Shown: positions 32,712-43,586 of the stretch, piece after piece
Layout: the number at the start of each line of letters is the position of its first letter
How positions within the stretch are numbered: position 1 is the first letter of the stretch
From: Thinopyrum elongatum
Taxonomy: Eukaryota > Streptophyta > Magnoliopsida > Poales > Poaceae
Direction of reading: 5' to 3'
Assembly (NCBI GenBank): GCA_011799875.1
Contig: CM022302.1
Location: 186,364,942 to 186,428,941 of the forward strand
Length of the DNA: 64,000 nt
Program-made: the position numbers and the translations under genes
Notes under the pieces: generated by a model
The model's database searches: none
What the model was told of the DNA's origin: nothing
Seen by the model: only the letters and a program-made list of their open reading frames with translations

Positions 32712-35700
32712 AGCATCCCCAAGCTTAATTCCTGCTCGTCCTCGAGTAGGTAAATGATAAAAATAGAATTTTTGATGTGGAATGCTACCTAGCATATTTA
32801 TCAATGTAATCTTCTCTATTGTGGCAAGAATATTCAGATCCATAAGATTCAAAACAAAAGTTTAATATTGACATAAAAACAATAATACTTCAAGCATACT
32901 AATAAGGCAATCATGTCTTCTCAAAATAACATGGCCAAAGAAAGTTATCCCTACAAAATCATATAGTCTGGCTATGCTCCATCTTCATCACACAAAATAT
33001 TCAAATCATGCACAACCCTGATGACAAGCCAAGCAATTGTTTCATACTTTTGATGTTCTCAAACCTTTTCAACTTTCACGCAATACATGAGCGTGAGCCA
33101 TGGACATAGCACTATAGGTGGAATATAATATGGTGGTTGTGGAGAAGACAAAAAGAAGGAGATAGTCTCACATCAACTAGGCGTATCAACGAGCTATGGA
33201 GATGCCCATCAATAGATATCAATGTGAGTGAGTAGGGATTGTCGTGCAATGGATGCACTAGAGCTATAAGTTTATGGAAGCTCAAAAAAGAAACTAAGTG
33301 GGTGTGCATCCAACTTGCGTGCTCATGAAGACCTAGGGCATTTGAGGAAGCCCATCGTTGGAATATACAAGCCAAGTTCCATAACAAAAAATTCCCACTA
33401 GTATATGAAAGTGACAACATAGGAGACTCTCTATCACAAAGAACATGGTGCTACCTTGAAGCACAAGTGTGGAAAAGGATAGTAACATTGCCCCTTCTCT
33501 CTTTTCTCTCATTTTTTTTCTCTTTTTTTTCTTTTCTTTTTTTCTTCTCTTTTTTTTGATTGGCTTCTTTGGCCTTTTTATTTTTCCTCACATGGGGCAA
33601 TGCTCTAATAATGAAGATCATCACACTTTTATTTACTTACAACTCAAGAATTACAACTCGATACTAGAACAAAATATGACTCTATATGAATGCCTCCGGC
33701 AGTGTGCCGGGATGTGCAATGACTCAAGAGTGACATGTATGAAACAATTATGAGTGGTGGCTTTGCCACAAATACGATGTCAACTACATGATCATGCAAA
33801 GCAATATGACAATGATGAAGCGTGCCATAATAAACGGAACGGTGGAAAGTTGCATGGCAATATATCTCGGAATGGCTATGGAAATGCCATAATAGGTAGG
33901 TATGGTGGCTGTTTTGAGGAAGGTATATGGTGGGTGTATGGTACCGGCGAAAGTTGTGCGGTACTAGAGAGGCTAGCAATGGTGGAAGGGTGAGAGTGTG
34001 TATAATCCATGGACTCAACATTAGTCATAAAGAACTCACATACTTATTGCAAAAGTCTATTAGCTATCGAAACAAAGTACTACGCGCATGCTCCTAGGGG
34101 GATAGATTGGTAGGAAAAGACCATCACTCGTCCCTGACCTCCACTCATAAGGAAGACAATCAATAAATAAATCATGCTCCAACTTCGTTACATAACGGTT
34201 CACCATACATGCATGCTACGGGAATCACAAACCTCAACACAAGTATTTCTACAATCCATAATTACTCACTAGCATGACTCTAATATCACCATCCTCATAT
34301 CTCAAAACAATCATAAGGAATCAAACTTCTCATAGCATTCAATGCACTTTATATGAAAGTTTTTATTATATCCCTCTTGGATGCCCATCATATTAAGACT
34401 AAATTCATAACCTAAGCAAATTACCATGCTGTTTAAGACTCTCAAAATGATATAAGTGAAGCATGAGAGTGCATCAATTTCTTCAAAATAAAACCACCAT
34501 CGTGCTCTAAAAAGATATAAGTGAAGCACTAGAGCAACTAACAAACTACTCCAAAAAGATATAAGTGAAGATCAATGAGTAGTCAAATAATTATGTAGCT
34601 GTGTGAAGACTCTATAACATTTAAGAATTTCAGATCTTGGGATATTATCCAAACATCAAGCAAAACAAAATAAAATAAAATGACGCTCCAAGTAAAACAC
34701 ATATCATGTGGTGAATAAAAATTTAGCTCCAAGTAAGGTTACCGATGAACGAAGATGAAAGAGGGGATGCCATCCGGGGCATCCCCAAGCTTAGTTGCTT
34801 GGATCTTCCTTGAATATTACCTTGGGGTGCCTTGGGCATCCCCAAGCTTAGGATCTTGTTACTCCTTATTCTCCTCATATCGATATCTCACCCAAAACTT
34901 GAAAACTTCAATCACACAAAACTTAACAAAACCTTCGCGAGATGGGTTAGTATGATAAAACAAATCATTCACTTTGGTACTGTCAAGACAAGATTAAAAG
35001 TTTTTATCACCTGATACCTACTGTACCCTATCATTTCTACAATTTATATTGAGCAATATAAGCCATAGAAACTAGGAAACAAGCAAACTATGCATTGAAA
35101 ACAGAATCTGTCAAAAACAGAACAGTCTGTAAAGATCTGAATTAATCTCATACTTATGTTACTCATAAAATTATTAAAAATTAGGAAAACGTCGAAAATT
35201 TATATATCAATCCTCTGTAAAAAATTCAGAGTTTTTCCGAATTCGAGTGAATTTTGAAAATTCTGTTACTGGACGCATAATTTTCTGTTTTTGCACAGAA
35301 TCAAATCAACTATCAACCACACTATCCCAAAGGCTTTACTTGACACTTTATTGAAACAAAAGCTATAAAACATGATTACTACAGTAGCTTAATCATGTGA
35401 ACATACAAAAACAGTAGGGGTAAATATTGGGTTGTCTCCCAACAAGCGCTTTTCTTTAATGCCTTTTTAGCTAGGCATGATGATTTCAATGATGCTCACA
35501 TAAAAGATAAGAATTGAAACATAACGGGAGCATCATGAAGCATATAACTAGCACATTTGATTCTAACACACTTAATATGCATAGGGATTTTGTGAGCAAA
35601 CAATTTATGGGAGCAAGAATCAACTACCATAGGAAGGCAAAACAAGCATGACTTCAAGATTTTCAACACATAGAGAGGAAACTTGATATTATTGCAATTC

Positions 35701-35753
35701 CTATAAGCATATGTTCCCCCCTCATAATAATTTTCAGTAGCATCATGAATGAA
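32712..35753 (-). other. Non-coding internal region of Athila-2
   Basis: AT-rich, colinear in large part with Athila-1 600-2700. It contains a T-rich run (33505-33560), the 'aagatataagtgaag' repeats (34450-34570) and 'gcatccccaagctta' phrases at 32714 and near 34785-34850. I see no coding frame worth calling. Confidence 0.75.
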
Positions 35754-36455
35754 TTAAATAATATAACTATCACATAAAGCATTCTTTTCATGATCCACAA
35801 GCATAGAAATTTTATTACTCTCCACATAAGCAAATTTATTCTCATGAATAGTAGTGGGAGCAAACTCAACAAAATAACTACCATGTGAGGCATAATCCAA
35901 TTGAAAATTAAAATCATGATGACGAGTTTGGTGGTTATCATTATTTTTTATAGCATACATGTCATCACAATAATCATCATAGATAGCAACTTTGTTCTCA
36001 TAATCAATTGGAACCTCTTCCAAAATAGTGAATTCATCACTAAATAAAGTCATGACCTCTCCAAATCCACTTTTATCAATATTGTGAAAAGATTCAACAC
36101 CCTCCAAAATAGTGGGATCAATACTACCTAGAGTTGACACTCTTCCAAACTCACTTTCATCAATATAATCATCATAAACAGGAGGCATGCTATCATCATC
36201 ATAAATGTTCTCATCAAAACTTGGGGGACTAAAAATATCATCTTCATCAAACATAGCATCCCCAAGCTTATGGCTTTGCATATCATTAGCACCATGGATA
36301 TTCAAAGAATTCATACTACCAACATTGAAATCATGCTCATCATTCAAATATGTAGTACCAAACATTTTATTGCATTCTTCTTCTAACACTTTGGCACAAT
36401 TTTCCTTTCCATCATTTTCACGAAAGACATTATAGAGATGAAGCAAATGAGGCAA
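35754..36455 (-). pseudogene. Gag-like ORF of non-autonomous Athila-2
   Basis: A 233-codon open stretch without an obvious ATG at its start. A stop lies just upstream, and the first in-frame ATG follows 'DFNVGS'. It is rich in Asp, Asn and Tyr. Blocks shared with the Athila-1 ORF are GRVSTLG, 'DPTILE', 'DKSGFGEVMTLF', 'TILEE' and 'LCDSYI'. After 'LCDSYII' the frame is shifted, and the shared YYERG block lies in another frame near 35725. Function unknown. Conservation between two subfamilies suggests it mattered for mobility or packaging. Confidence 0.5.
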
Positions 36456-36562
36456 CCTAAATTCCAGTTTTTATGTAGTTTTCTTTTATAAACTAAACTA
36501 ATGATAAAACAAGAAACTAAAGATTCGATTGCAAGATCTAAAGATATACCTTCAAGCACTAA

Positions 36563-36582
36563 CCTCCCTGGCAACGGCGCCA
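36563..36582 (-). promoter_or_regulatory. Primer-binding site of Athila-2
   Basis: Minus strand TGGCGCCGTTGCCAGGGAGG, the tRNA-Asp-type site of Athila elements, 10 nt inside the 5' LTR edge. Confidence 0.88.
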
Positions 36583-36592
36583 GAAAAGAGCT

Positions 36593-38272
36593 TGATGTCT
36601 ACTACGCAACCTTCTTCTTGTAGACGTTGTTGGGCCTCCAAGTGCAGAGTTTTGTAGGACAGTAGCAAATTTCCCTCAAGTGGATGACCTAAGGTTTATC
36701 AATCCATGGGAGGCGTAGGATGAAGATGGTCTCTCTCAAACAACCCTGCAACCAAATAACAAAGAGTCTCTTGTGTCCCCAACACACCCAATATAATGGT
36801 AAATTGTATAGGTGCACTAGTTCGGCGAAGAGATGGTGATACAAGTGTAATATGGATGGTAGATATAGGTTTTTAGAATCTGAAAATATAAAAAACAGCA
36901 AGGTAACTAGTAACAAAAGTGAGCAAAAACGGTATTGCGATGCTTGAAAAAAAGGCCTAGGGTTCATACTTTCACTAGTGCAAGTTCTCTCAACAATGAT
37001 AACATAATTAGATCATATGGCAATCCCTCAACGTGCGACAAAAGTCACTCCAAAGTTCCTATCGCGGAGAACATAAGGTGAAATTGCTTGTAGGGTACGA
37101 AACCACCTCAAAGTTATTCTTTCCGATCAATCCATTGGGCTATTCCTATAAGTGTCACAAACAGCCCTAGAGTTCGTAGTAAAATAACACCATATGACAC
37201 ACATCAATCAACCCTAATGTCACCTAGATACTCCAATGTCACCACAAGTATCCGTGGGTCAATTATACGATATGCATCAAACAACTTCAGGTTCATAATA
37301 TTCAATGCAACATAAAGAACCTCAAAGAGTGCCCCAAGATTCCTACCGGAGAAACAAGGACGAAAACATGCATCAACCCCTATGCATAGATTACCCCAAT
37401 GTCACCTCGGGAATTCGCGAGTAGAGTGCCAAAACATACATCAAGTGAATCAATAGAACACCCCATTGTCACCACGGGTATCCCATGAAAGACATACATC
37501 AAGTGTTCTCAAATCCATAATAGTATTCAATCCGATAATAGTGAAACCTCAAAGGTAAAACTCAATTCATCACAAGAAGGTAGAGGGGGAGAAACACCAT
37601 ATGATCCAACTATAATAGCAAAGCTCAGGGTACATCAAGATCGTGCCAAATCAAGAACACGAGAGAGAGAGAGATCAAACACATAGCTACTGGTACATAC
37701 CCTCAGCCCCGAGGGTGAACTACTCCCTCCTCGTCATGGAGACCGCCGGGATGATGAAGATGGCCACCGATGATGGTTTTCCCCTCCGGCAGGGTGCCGG
37801 AACGGGCTCCCGATTGGTTTTTCGTGGCTACAGAGGCTTGCGGCGGCGGAACTCCCGATCTAGGTTTCTTTCTAGGGGTTTCTAGATTTATAGGAATTTT
37901 TGGTGTCGGTTTCACGTCAGGGGGGTCCATGAGTCAGTGACAAGGCAGGGGGGCGCGCCCTAGGGGGGTGGGCGTGCCCTCCACCCTTGTCGTTGACTCG
38001 GGACTCTTCTGGCCCAACTCTTGTGCTTCGGGGGCTTCTTCTGGTCCATAAAAAATCACCGTAAAATTTCAGCTCATTTGGACTCCGTTTGATATTCCTT
38101 TTCTGCAAAACTCAAAAACAAGGAAAAAACAGAAACTGGCACTGGGCTCTAGGTTAATAGGTTAGTCCCAAAAATAATATAAAATAGCATATAAATACAT
38201 ATAAAACATCGAAGATGGATAATATAATAGCATGGAACAATCAAAAATTATAGATACGTTGGAGACATATCA
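36593..38272 (-). repeat. 5' LTR of Athila-2
   Basis: 1,680 bp, paired with 31037-32711. It keeps the 'ctaggggggtgggcgtgccc' segment near 37960-37980 that the partner lacks. Confidence 0.92.
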
Positions 38273-38277
38273 CTCGG

Positions 38278-38916
38278 CAATGAGGACTAGCGGCACCTCC
38301 TCATTCATGGGAAACATTCCTCGACCGCAGGGACCAGTGGTCTGGCGGGAGGGTGCGGCTCAGCGATCGAAGGGGAGTTGTTCCCGCCAAGCCCTCTGCT
38401 GGGTGCCTCGGGAGGCTCTGCCGGGAGAGGCTTGCCGGAGTCCAGTTTCCTCCTCTTTCTGGCCATTGTTGCCGGGGATACGGAGGGATGAGTCAGATGG
38501 AGAACAAAAGTCCCTGGTTCCACAGGGAGTTTTTGCGTAGCGCACTTTGACAGATGATCAGCGATGCTGTTTTCCACACGGGGTACGTGCTCTGTTTGCA
38601 ATCCGTCAAAGCGCTCCTCCAAATTCCTCACTTCCTCAACGTATGCCTCCATCAATGGACTTTGGTAATCCTTGTTCACTTGTTTCACCACAAGTTGCGA
38701 GTCTCCGCGGATGATCAGCTTGTTGATTCCCAGTTCTGTTGCAATCCTAAGCCCGGCAAGGAGCCCTTCATACTCTGCAGTATTGTTGGTAGCCTCCTCC
38801 CGGGGGAAATGCATCTGGACGATGTACTTCAGGTGCTCCCCAGTGTGGGCAATGAGAAGTAGGCCAGCTCCTGCACCTTGTAGGGAGAAGGCACCATCGA
38901 AATACATAATCCATTC
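38278..38916 (-). pseudogene. Second (archaeal-type) RNase H of the Tat-type element
   Basis: Minus strand from about 38907: 'MYFDGAF' (catalytic Asp), 'NNTAEYEGLLAGLRIA' (catalytic Glu), 'LIIRGDSQLVVKQV' (catalytic Asp) and 'HVPRVENSIADHLSK'. This additional RNase H after the RT-linked one marks the Tat lineage. A TAA (38917-38919) separates it from the upstream RNase H, and a further stop is at 38305. The Athila-2 insertion follows immediately. Confidence 0.85.
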
Positions 38917-39294
38917 TTAGGGCGCCTCCTTGCCGGGGATAACTATCTCCAACACTTCTTCATCAGGGGTTGGCGTCCACTCTGTAATGAATTCCGCTAG
39001 TGCTCTGCTCTGAATGGTTGATGTGCTTTCAAACTTTAAACCAAAGCTGGACAACTCCAAAGCCCATTCCACAATCCTACCGGTGGCCTCAGGGTTCTGG
39101 AGTATGCGTTGCAAGGGGAAGCGGGTGACAACCGTGATCTCATGGGCTTGGAAGTAGTGGCGCAGTTTCCTTGAGGCCATGATGAGGCCAAAAATCAACT
39201 TTTGCACGCCAGAGTACCTTGACCTAGCCCCCTGTAACAGGGAGCTGACGAAGTACACTGGGCGTTGCACCACTTTCTTTTTTGCCGCGACCAT
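38917..39294 (-). pseudogene. RT-linked RNase H remnant of the Tat-type element
   Basis: Minus strand: 'RPVYFVSSLLQGARSRYSGVQ' (RNase H strand and helix), 'KLRHYFQAHEITVVTRFPLQ', 'GRIVEWALELSSFGLKFE'. In normal Gypsy order this follows RT by several hundred residues, but here the RT core is absent just upstream (about 39300-39390). Confidence 0.8.
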
Positions 39295-40348
39295 AGAACT
39301 GCTTCCGCTGCCCTGCCTTTCTTCGCTTTGGACTGACTCTGGTCTTGCCGGGATGGGTTCACTTCCTTCTCCAGAGGGGACGACGGTGGCTGACGCTCCA
39401 AAGCTTGCTTCCGGACCTTCTGCTTGACGGGTCGGGCATGTGGGCAGACAGCAAGGTGGTGCTCGATTACCTCCCTGGGAACACTGGGGATATCAGATGG
39501 TTGCCAGGCAAACACATCGATATTCGCCCGCAGGAAGGCAACGAGCGCGCTTTCCTATTTGTCATCAAGGGTGGCACTGATAGTGAAGGTACCATCAGCG
39601 CCAGCCAGCCCTGTCGGGACCTTTTTCACAGCGGGTGCAGCAGCCTTGGGTTGCTTGCTATTGGAACTCTCCGGCACGTCATCAACGGGCGCAACGTACT
39701 CCGAAGAGGCACGTTGCCCGGATTCCTTGCAGGCATCCTTGCTATCTCTCTTCTTCTTCTCGTTTTCCTTGGCGGGAACGCTGGCTTCCGCGGCCTCTGC
39801 CGCGACTGCTTCCTGGTACATCTTGTCCACACAAATGACTGCATCCTTCTTGTCTGACGGAATGGAAATGATGCCTATCGGCCATGGCATCTTCAAGGTA
39901 TTGTAGCCATAGTGGGATGCCGCCATGAATTTGGCCAGGGCTGGGCGGCCAAGGATTCCATTGTACGGCAGGGGGAGGTCAACCACATCAAATACGATCT
40001 TCTCAGTCCGGTAGTTTAACTCCCCCCCCCCCCCCCCCCGAACGTCACCGGTAGCGTGATCTTCCCCTTAAGATGGCTCCTGCTGGGGTTGATCCCTTGA
40101 AACATGCCAGTAACCTTGAGCTCTTCCTCTACAATCTAAAGTTTGCTGATGACCTTTGGAGAAATCAGATTCAACCCGGCCCCGCCATCCACCAACATCT
40201 TTGTGACCTTGAGGTTGCGGATTGTTGGTGAGACCAACAACGGCAAGCACCCTACCGCAGTAGTGCGGTCAGGGTGATCCTCTTCGTCAAAGATGATGGG
40301 CGTGCGGGACCACTTGAGCGGCTTCCAAGAATCTGCCGCTGGCTCCAC
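39295..40348 (-). pseudogene. Protease and RT stub of the Tat-type element
   Basis: Minus strand: protease motif 'MLVDGGAGLNLISPKVISKL' (40210-40136 region), then 'PYNGILGRPALAKFMA' after a G/C-run frame break, a Lys/Glu/Ala linker, a TAG at 39555-39557 in place of a Gln codon, and 'NIDVFAWQPSDIP' with 'HARPVKQKVRKQALERQ', the usual lead-in to RT. The frame then jumps to RNase H. No RT palm motif (Y-x-D-D) is present, so an internal deletion removed RT. Confidence 0.8.
40022..40039. repeat. C18 homopolymer
   Basis: Eighteen C in a row (G on the coding strand) inside the protease frame, at a place where the frame encodes Gly-Gly. It shifts the frame. It could be real slippage or an assembly artefact. 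Confidence 0.85.
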
Positions 40349-40648
40349 GGCATTGACTTCACGTGCCCACTGTTTAAGTTGGTGGTGAGAGGAGTGCAGA
40401 GATGCACCCCCGTCAATGCACAGGGCGTCAGTGGCTTTCTGGAACTCCTGCTCACTGGTTTCCTCTTCATCTCCTCCATCACTCTCATCATCGCAATCCT
40501 CCTTCTTATGGCCTCTGGCGGGTTTCCCTTGATTCTGAGGAGCCTTGCCAGGGTGGCTTGCTCCACCGCCTCGTCCCTTCCCGCCAGCGCCATCTTGGCC
40601 TTTCTCCTTATCACGCTTCTCGTATTCAGCCCTCTGCTTCTTGACGAG

Positions 40649-42515
40649 CTACTCGACCTGATGACACTCCTGGAGATCGTGGCCCTTGGTCTGATGGATC
40701 TTGCAGTACGGCCCATCACCTTTCCTAGCCTTCTCGGCAGCCACAGCTTCCCGGCAATCGGTGCACGCGGCAACTTCCTTGCTGGGAACTTTAGTCTTGG
40801 CCTTCTTGCCGGTACTAGGTGCGCCCGATCCCTCAACGGTCATCACTGCCTTATCCTTGTGCCTTTTGTTGCGCTTCCTGTTCTTCTTCTTCTGACTGGT
40901 GGCCTCGTCGTCATCTTCTGAGTCGATGTCGACGCCATCCTCTTCACCAGGGAGCCGCCTCCCCTCCTCTACCCGAGCACACTTATCCACTAGAGTGTAA
41001 AGCTCCTTCACAGTCTTGGGCAATTGAACGTTCATCTTGGAACGCATCCGACGATTGCGCATGTTGGACTGGAACGCAGCTATCACAGCTGCTGGGTGGA
41101 TGTCTGGAATGTTCATGTGTACTCGGCTGAACCTCTACATGTACTTCCGCAGGGTCTCTCCTTCCTTCTGCGGGAGGAGCTGCAAGTCACTGGGCCGCCC
41201 TGGTTCTTGATGGCCGCCCGTGAAGGCGCCAACAAACTCCTGGCACTGGTCAGCCCAGCTCAAAATGGAGTTCTCCGGCAGGTGCATTAGCCAAGACCTC
41301 ACATTTGGCTTGAGTGCCAGAGGGAAGTAGTTGGCAAACACCTTCTCGTCTCTTCCCCCGGCAGCTTGAAGAGTGATGGTGTAAATGCTCAAGAACTCTG
41401 CCTGGTTTAGTTTCCCGTCGTACTTCTCTAGTATTTCTGGCTTGAACATGTGAGTAGATGGCCAACGGACTTGTCACAACTCACGAGTGAAGGCGGGGCA
41501 CCCAACCATCGAAAGGTAGGTACCCACCTTCACCGAGAGTGGCCTCGTCGATGTCAGGGCCATAGTGCCTATCGGACTGGCGGTGGGCGTCGCGGCGTCG
41601 CTCGATGGTGACGCGCGCGCCTTCCCTTTGCCTGTCCTCCAGGACTCGTCGTTGGCCTTGACGCGCTCGAGGGTCGGACGAAGCCATCGAGACATCGTCG
41701 GGTTCTTGATCGCATGGCTCCGGCTGTGGCCCCTGCACAGGCTGCCGCGGAGGGGACTGCACCATGGGGGTGGCCCCTTCGGCACGACCAACAGCGCGGG
41801 CCATCGTCGTCACCTGGGAAGGCCGTGGCGGACCAGCTCACTGTGATCCTCCCGCCTCGGCGAAACCAATCAGGCTTTGAATGGTGGCTCTCCACTCATC
41901 CATCTGATCAGCTGTCGGCGGAAATCTCAACAGCAGTTGGGCCCACGCCATGGCCTTCGAAGCGGTGCTTGGCATGGATGACGACGTAGACCGTAGCGTC
42001 GCCTGGCTCCTTATGGTGCCGGTAGTATTCCCGCCGTGTTCTCGTCGTCATGAGCCCGTTGCCAGGGTGGCGTGGTGACGTGGTGGAGGCACTTGAGGGC
42101 CAGCGGCTCCGTTTGGCGCATCGGCTAGGCCAGCTTGTTCCGGGGGTGGCGCACGCCCTGCGGCCGCGCCCGCAGCGGGAGCGGCCTGAGAGTTGCGATT
42201 AGCCCCAGAGCGAGTGCCACCGCTACGGCTGTGCCCTTTGACTGGGCGGAGAGGTGCAGACAGAATGATTTCTCCACCCGTACCTCATGGAGCATGGCCG
42301 CTGGGATGCTGTTGGTGCTGTCCTTCCCCGGTGCCTTTTGCCCTCGTTTCGGCCGCAGGGGAGGTGGTGGTGACGCCGCCTGCGCCGGACATGTCCCCCA
42401 CAGCGTCCATTTCTCTGTGCGTCCCCGTAGCCCCCTCGACGTCGGCGGCCACGTGCGATGGGGCCTTCAAAGTGGACGGATGGGCCACAACACCGGGCTT
42501 CTTCTTGGGTGCCAT
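40649..42515 (-). pseudogene. gag: Gag of the Tat-type element
   Basis: Minus strand from ATG 42515 (MAPKKKPGVVAHP...). The N-terminal Ala/Pro/Arg-rich region has several stops. The capsid core 'KYDGKLNQAEFLSIY...NYFPLALKPNVRSWLMHLP' (41449-41135) is followed by a TAG and 'IPDIHPAAVIAAFQ', then 'TVKELYTLVDKCARVEEGRR', a Lys/Arg-rich stretch (KKKNRKRNKRHKDK) and a zinc-binding-like YCKIHQTKGHDLQEC (near 40670). A stop ends the open stretch at 40649. Confidence 0.85.
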
Positions 42516-42606
42516 GGACGATGGAGCCGTCGATGAAGAAGATGGTGAAGATGATGAAGATAATGACACGCTGCGTACGCTTCTCGGGTTCGCGCAAGCA
42601 CTTCCC

Positions 42607-42622
42607 CCTACCTGGCACACCA
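42607..42622 (-). promoter_or_regulatory. Primer-binding site of the Tat-type element
   Basis: Minus strand TGGTGTGCCAGGTAGG, starting with TGG 4 nt inside the LTR. I do not assign the tRNA. Confidence 0.65.
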
Positions 42623-42626
42623 AAGA

Positions 42627-43540
42627 TGTCGTGGGAAACCACGGCCACGTATGGGACCATCAGTGCCTTGTGGTTCGGCAGGGGGATGAGCACATTGCAC
42701 AAAGAGCGGAGAACGTAGCACAGCACGACAGAGATCACACGGGCAGTTTTACCCAGGTTCGGGCCGCCGCGAGGCATAAAACCCTACTCCTGCTTTGGTG
42801 GATTGATGGTGGGTTGTGGTGGAAATGTAGCGCTCTTGCCCGGCAGGGTTGCCTCGGGGCGAGAGCAGCTACGCGCGTACGAGTGTACAAGGGTCCTAAT
42901 CCTTTCTATGGTTGCCATGGCCCTCCTTTTATAGATCAAGGGGTCACCACAATGGCAAATCAGTCATTGTGTACTGATTAGATAGAGAACAGTGCTATCA
43001 TACCTAACTCTGCAGACAGAGCAGAGCACATTAAATGTGCCGCTTAGTGTCACATCATGGCATGCCCGGCAAGCCTTGCCGGGCTCCTCGTCCATCTTCT
43101 CATCTGTTTGCTTGACACGTCTCTGGACGGGTGTCATTTGGAGGTGATTTCCATAGGAAGTGGCTGCCACGTGCCAAATAACAGCCACATAGTCACTTGG
43201 GGGCTTGACACCGCACCGATCGATGACTTGCGTCGCTGTGAGGTGGAGTGGTGGAGCCTTGGCGGGGTAGTTTGCCTTTGTTGTGCCCGGCAGGCCTGCC
43301 AGGACAGTCTTGAGGCTTGTCTTCGGGGCCATATCGACCTCGCCAGGCTCGCCTGCCCGGCAAGGGAGGCTTTCCCTTAGTGGTGTCTTGCTCATTTAGC
43401 TTGTCTTGGTCTTCTTGATCTGCCCTTTGATTCCTCAAAGAGTTATCTCTTCAACTTGATCTCGCTTTGGATGTTGCAACCTTGCTCTTTTAGGCATGTG
43501 CATGGTCTGGGCAACAGACCCAGGGTTTGTTGCACCGACA
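42627..43540 (-). repeat. 5' LTR of the Tat-type element
   Basis: 914 bp, paired with 26671-27585. Minus-strand TATAAAA at 42927-42933. Confidence 0.9.
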
Positions 43541-43586
43541 ACTAGGCAATCAAAGATTGATGCCAGTGCAAATAAATGAATAGAAC

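Larger units (their letters stand above)
31037..38272 (-). mobile_element. Athila-2: complete non-autonomous Athila-type element
   Basis: 7.2 kb with a perfect TSD CTCGG (31032-31036 and 38273-38277), LTRs of 1,675 and 1,680 bp, a tRNA-Asp-type primer site and a polypurine tract (minus-strand gcttggggatgc, next to 32711). The internal 3.9 kb has only one gag-like frame and no enzyme domain. By eye, about 14 differences in about 540 bp of LTR (about 2.6%). It lies in the Tat-type element between its second RNase H and integrase. Confidence 0.92.
26671..43540 (-). mobile_element. Tat-type Gypsy element (minus), split by Athila-2
   Basis: LTRs at 26671-27585 and 42627-43540, TSD ACTGG (26666-26670) and ACTAG (43541-43545), one mismatch. 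From right to left it has primer site, gag, protease, RNase H, a second RNase H, integrase, and a 2.2-kb tail with an antisense TATA box. The extra RNase H domain and an antisense unit near the 3' LTR are traits of the Tat lineage. Removing Athila-2 (31037-38272 plus one TSD copy) rejoins pol. The RT domain is missing and there are many stops, so the copy is dead. A 290-bp LTR sample shows about 23 differences (about 8%), the oldest datable element here. Confidence 0.85.

Noticed and set aside
40252..40836. 194-codon minus-strand frame over the gag-protease junction of the Tat-type element
   Set aside because: It is a shifted frame of the real gag-protease sequence. The true frame carries the DGGAG motif.
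41565..42981. Plus-strand frames over the gag region of the Tat-type element and its LTR
   Set aside because: Shadows of the minus-strand gag. They cross the LTR boundary and have no conserved block.
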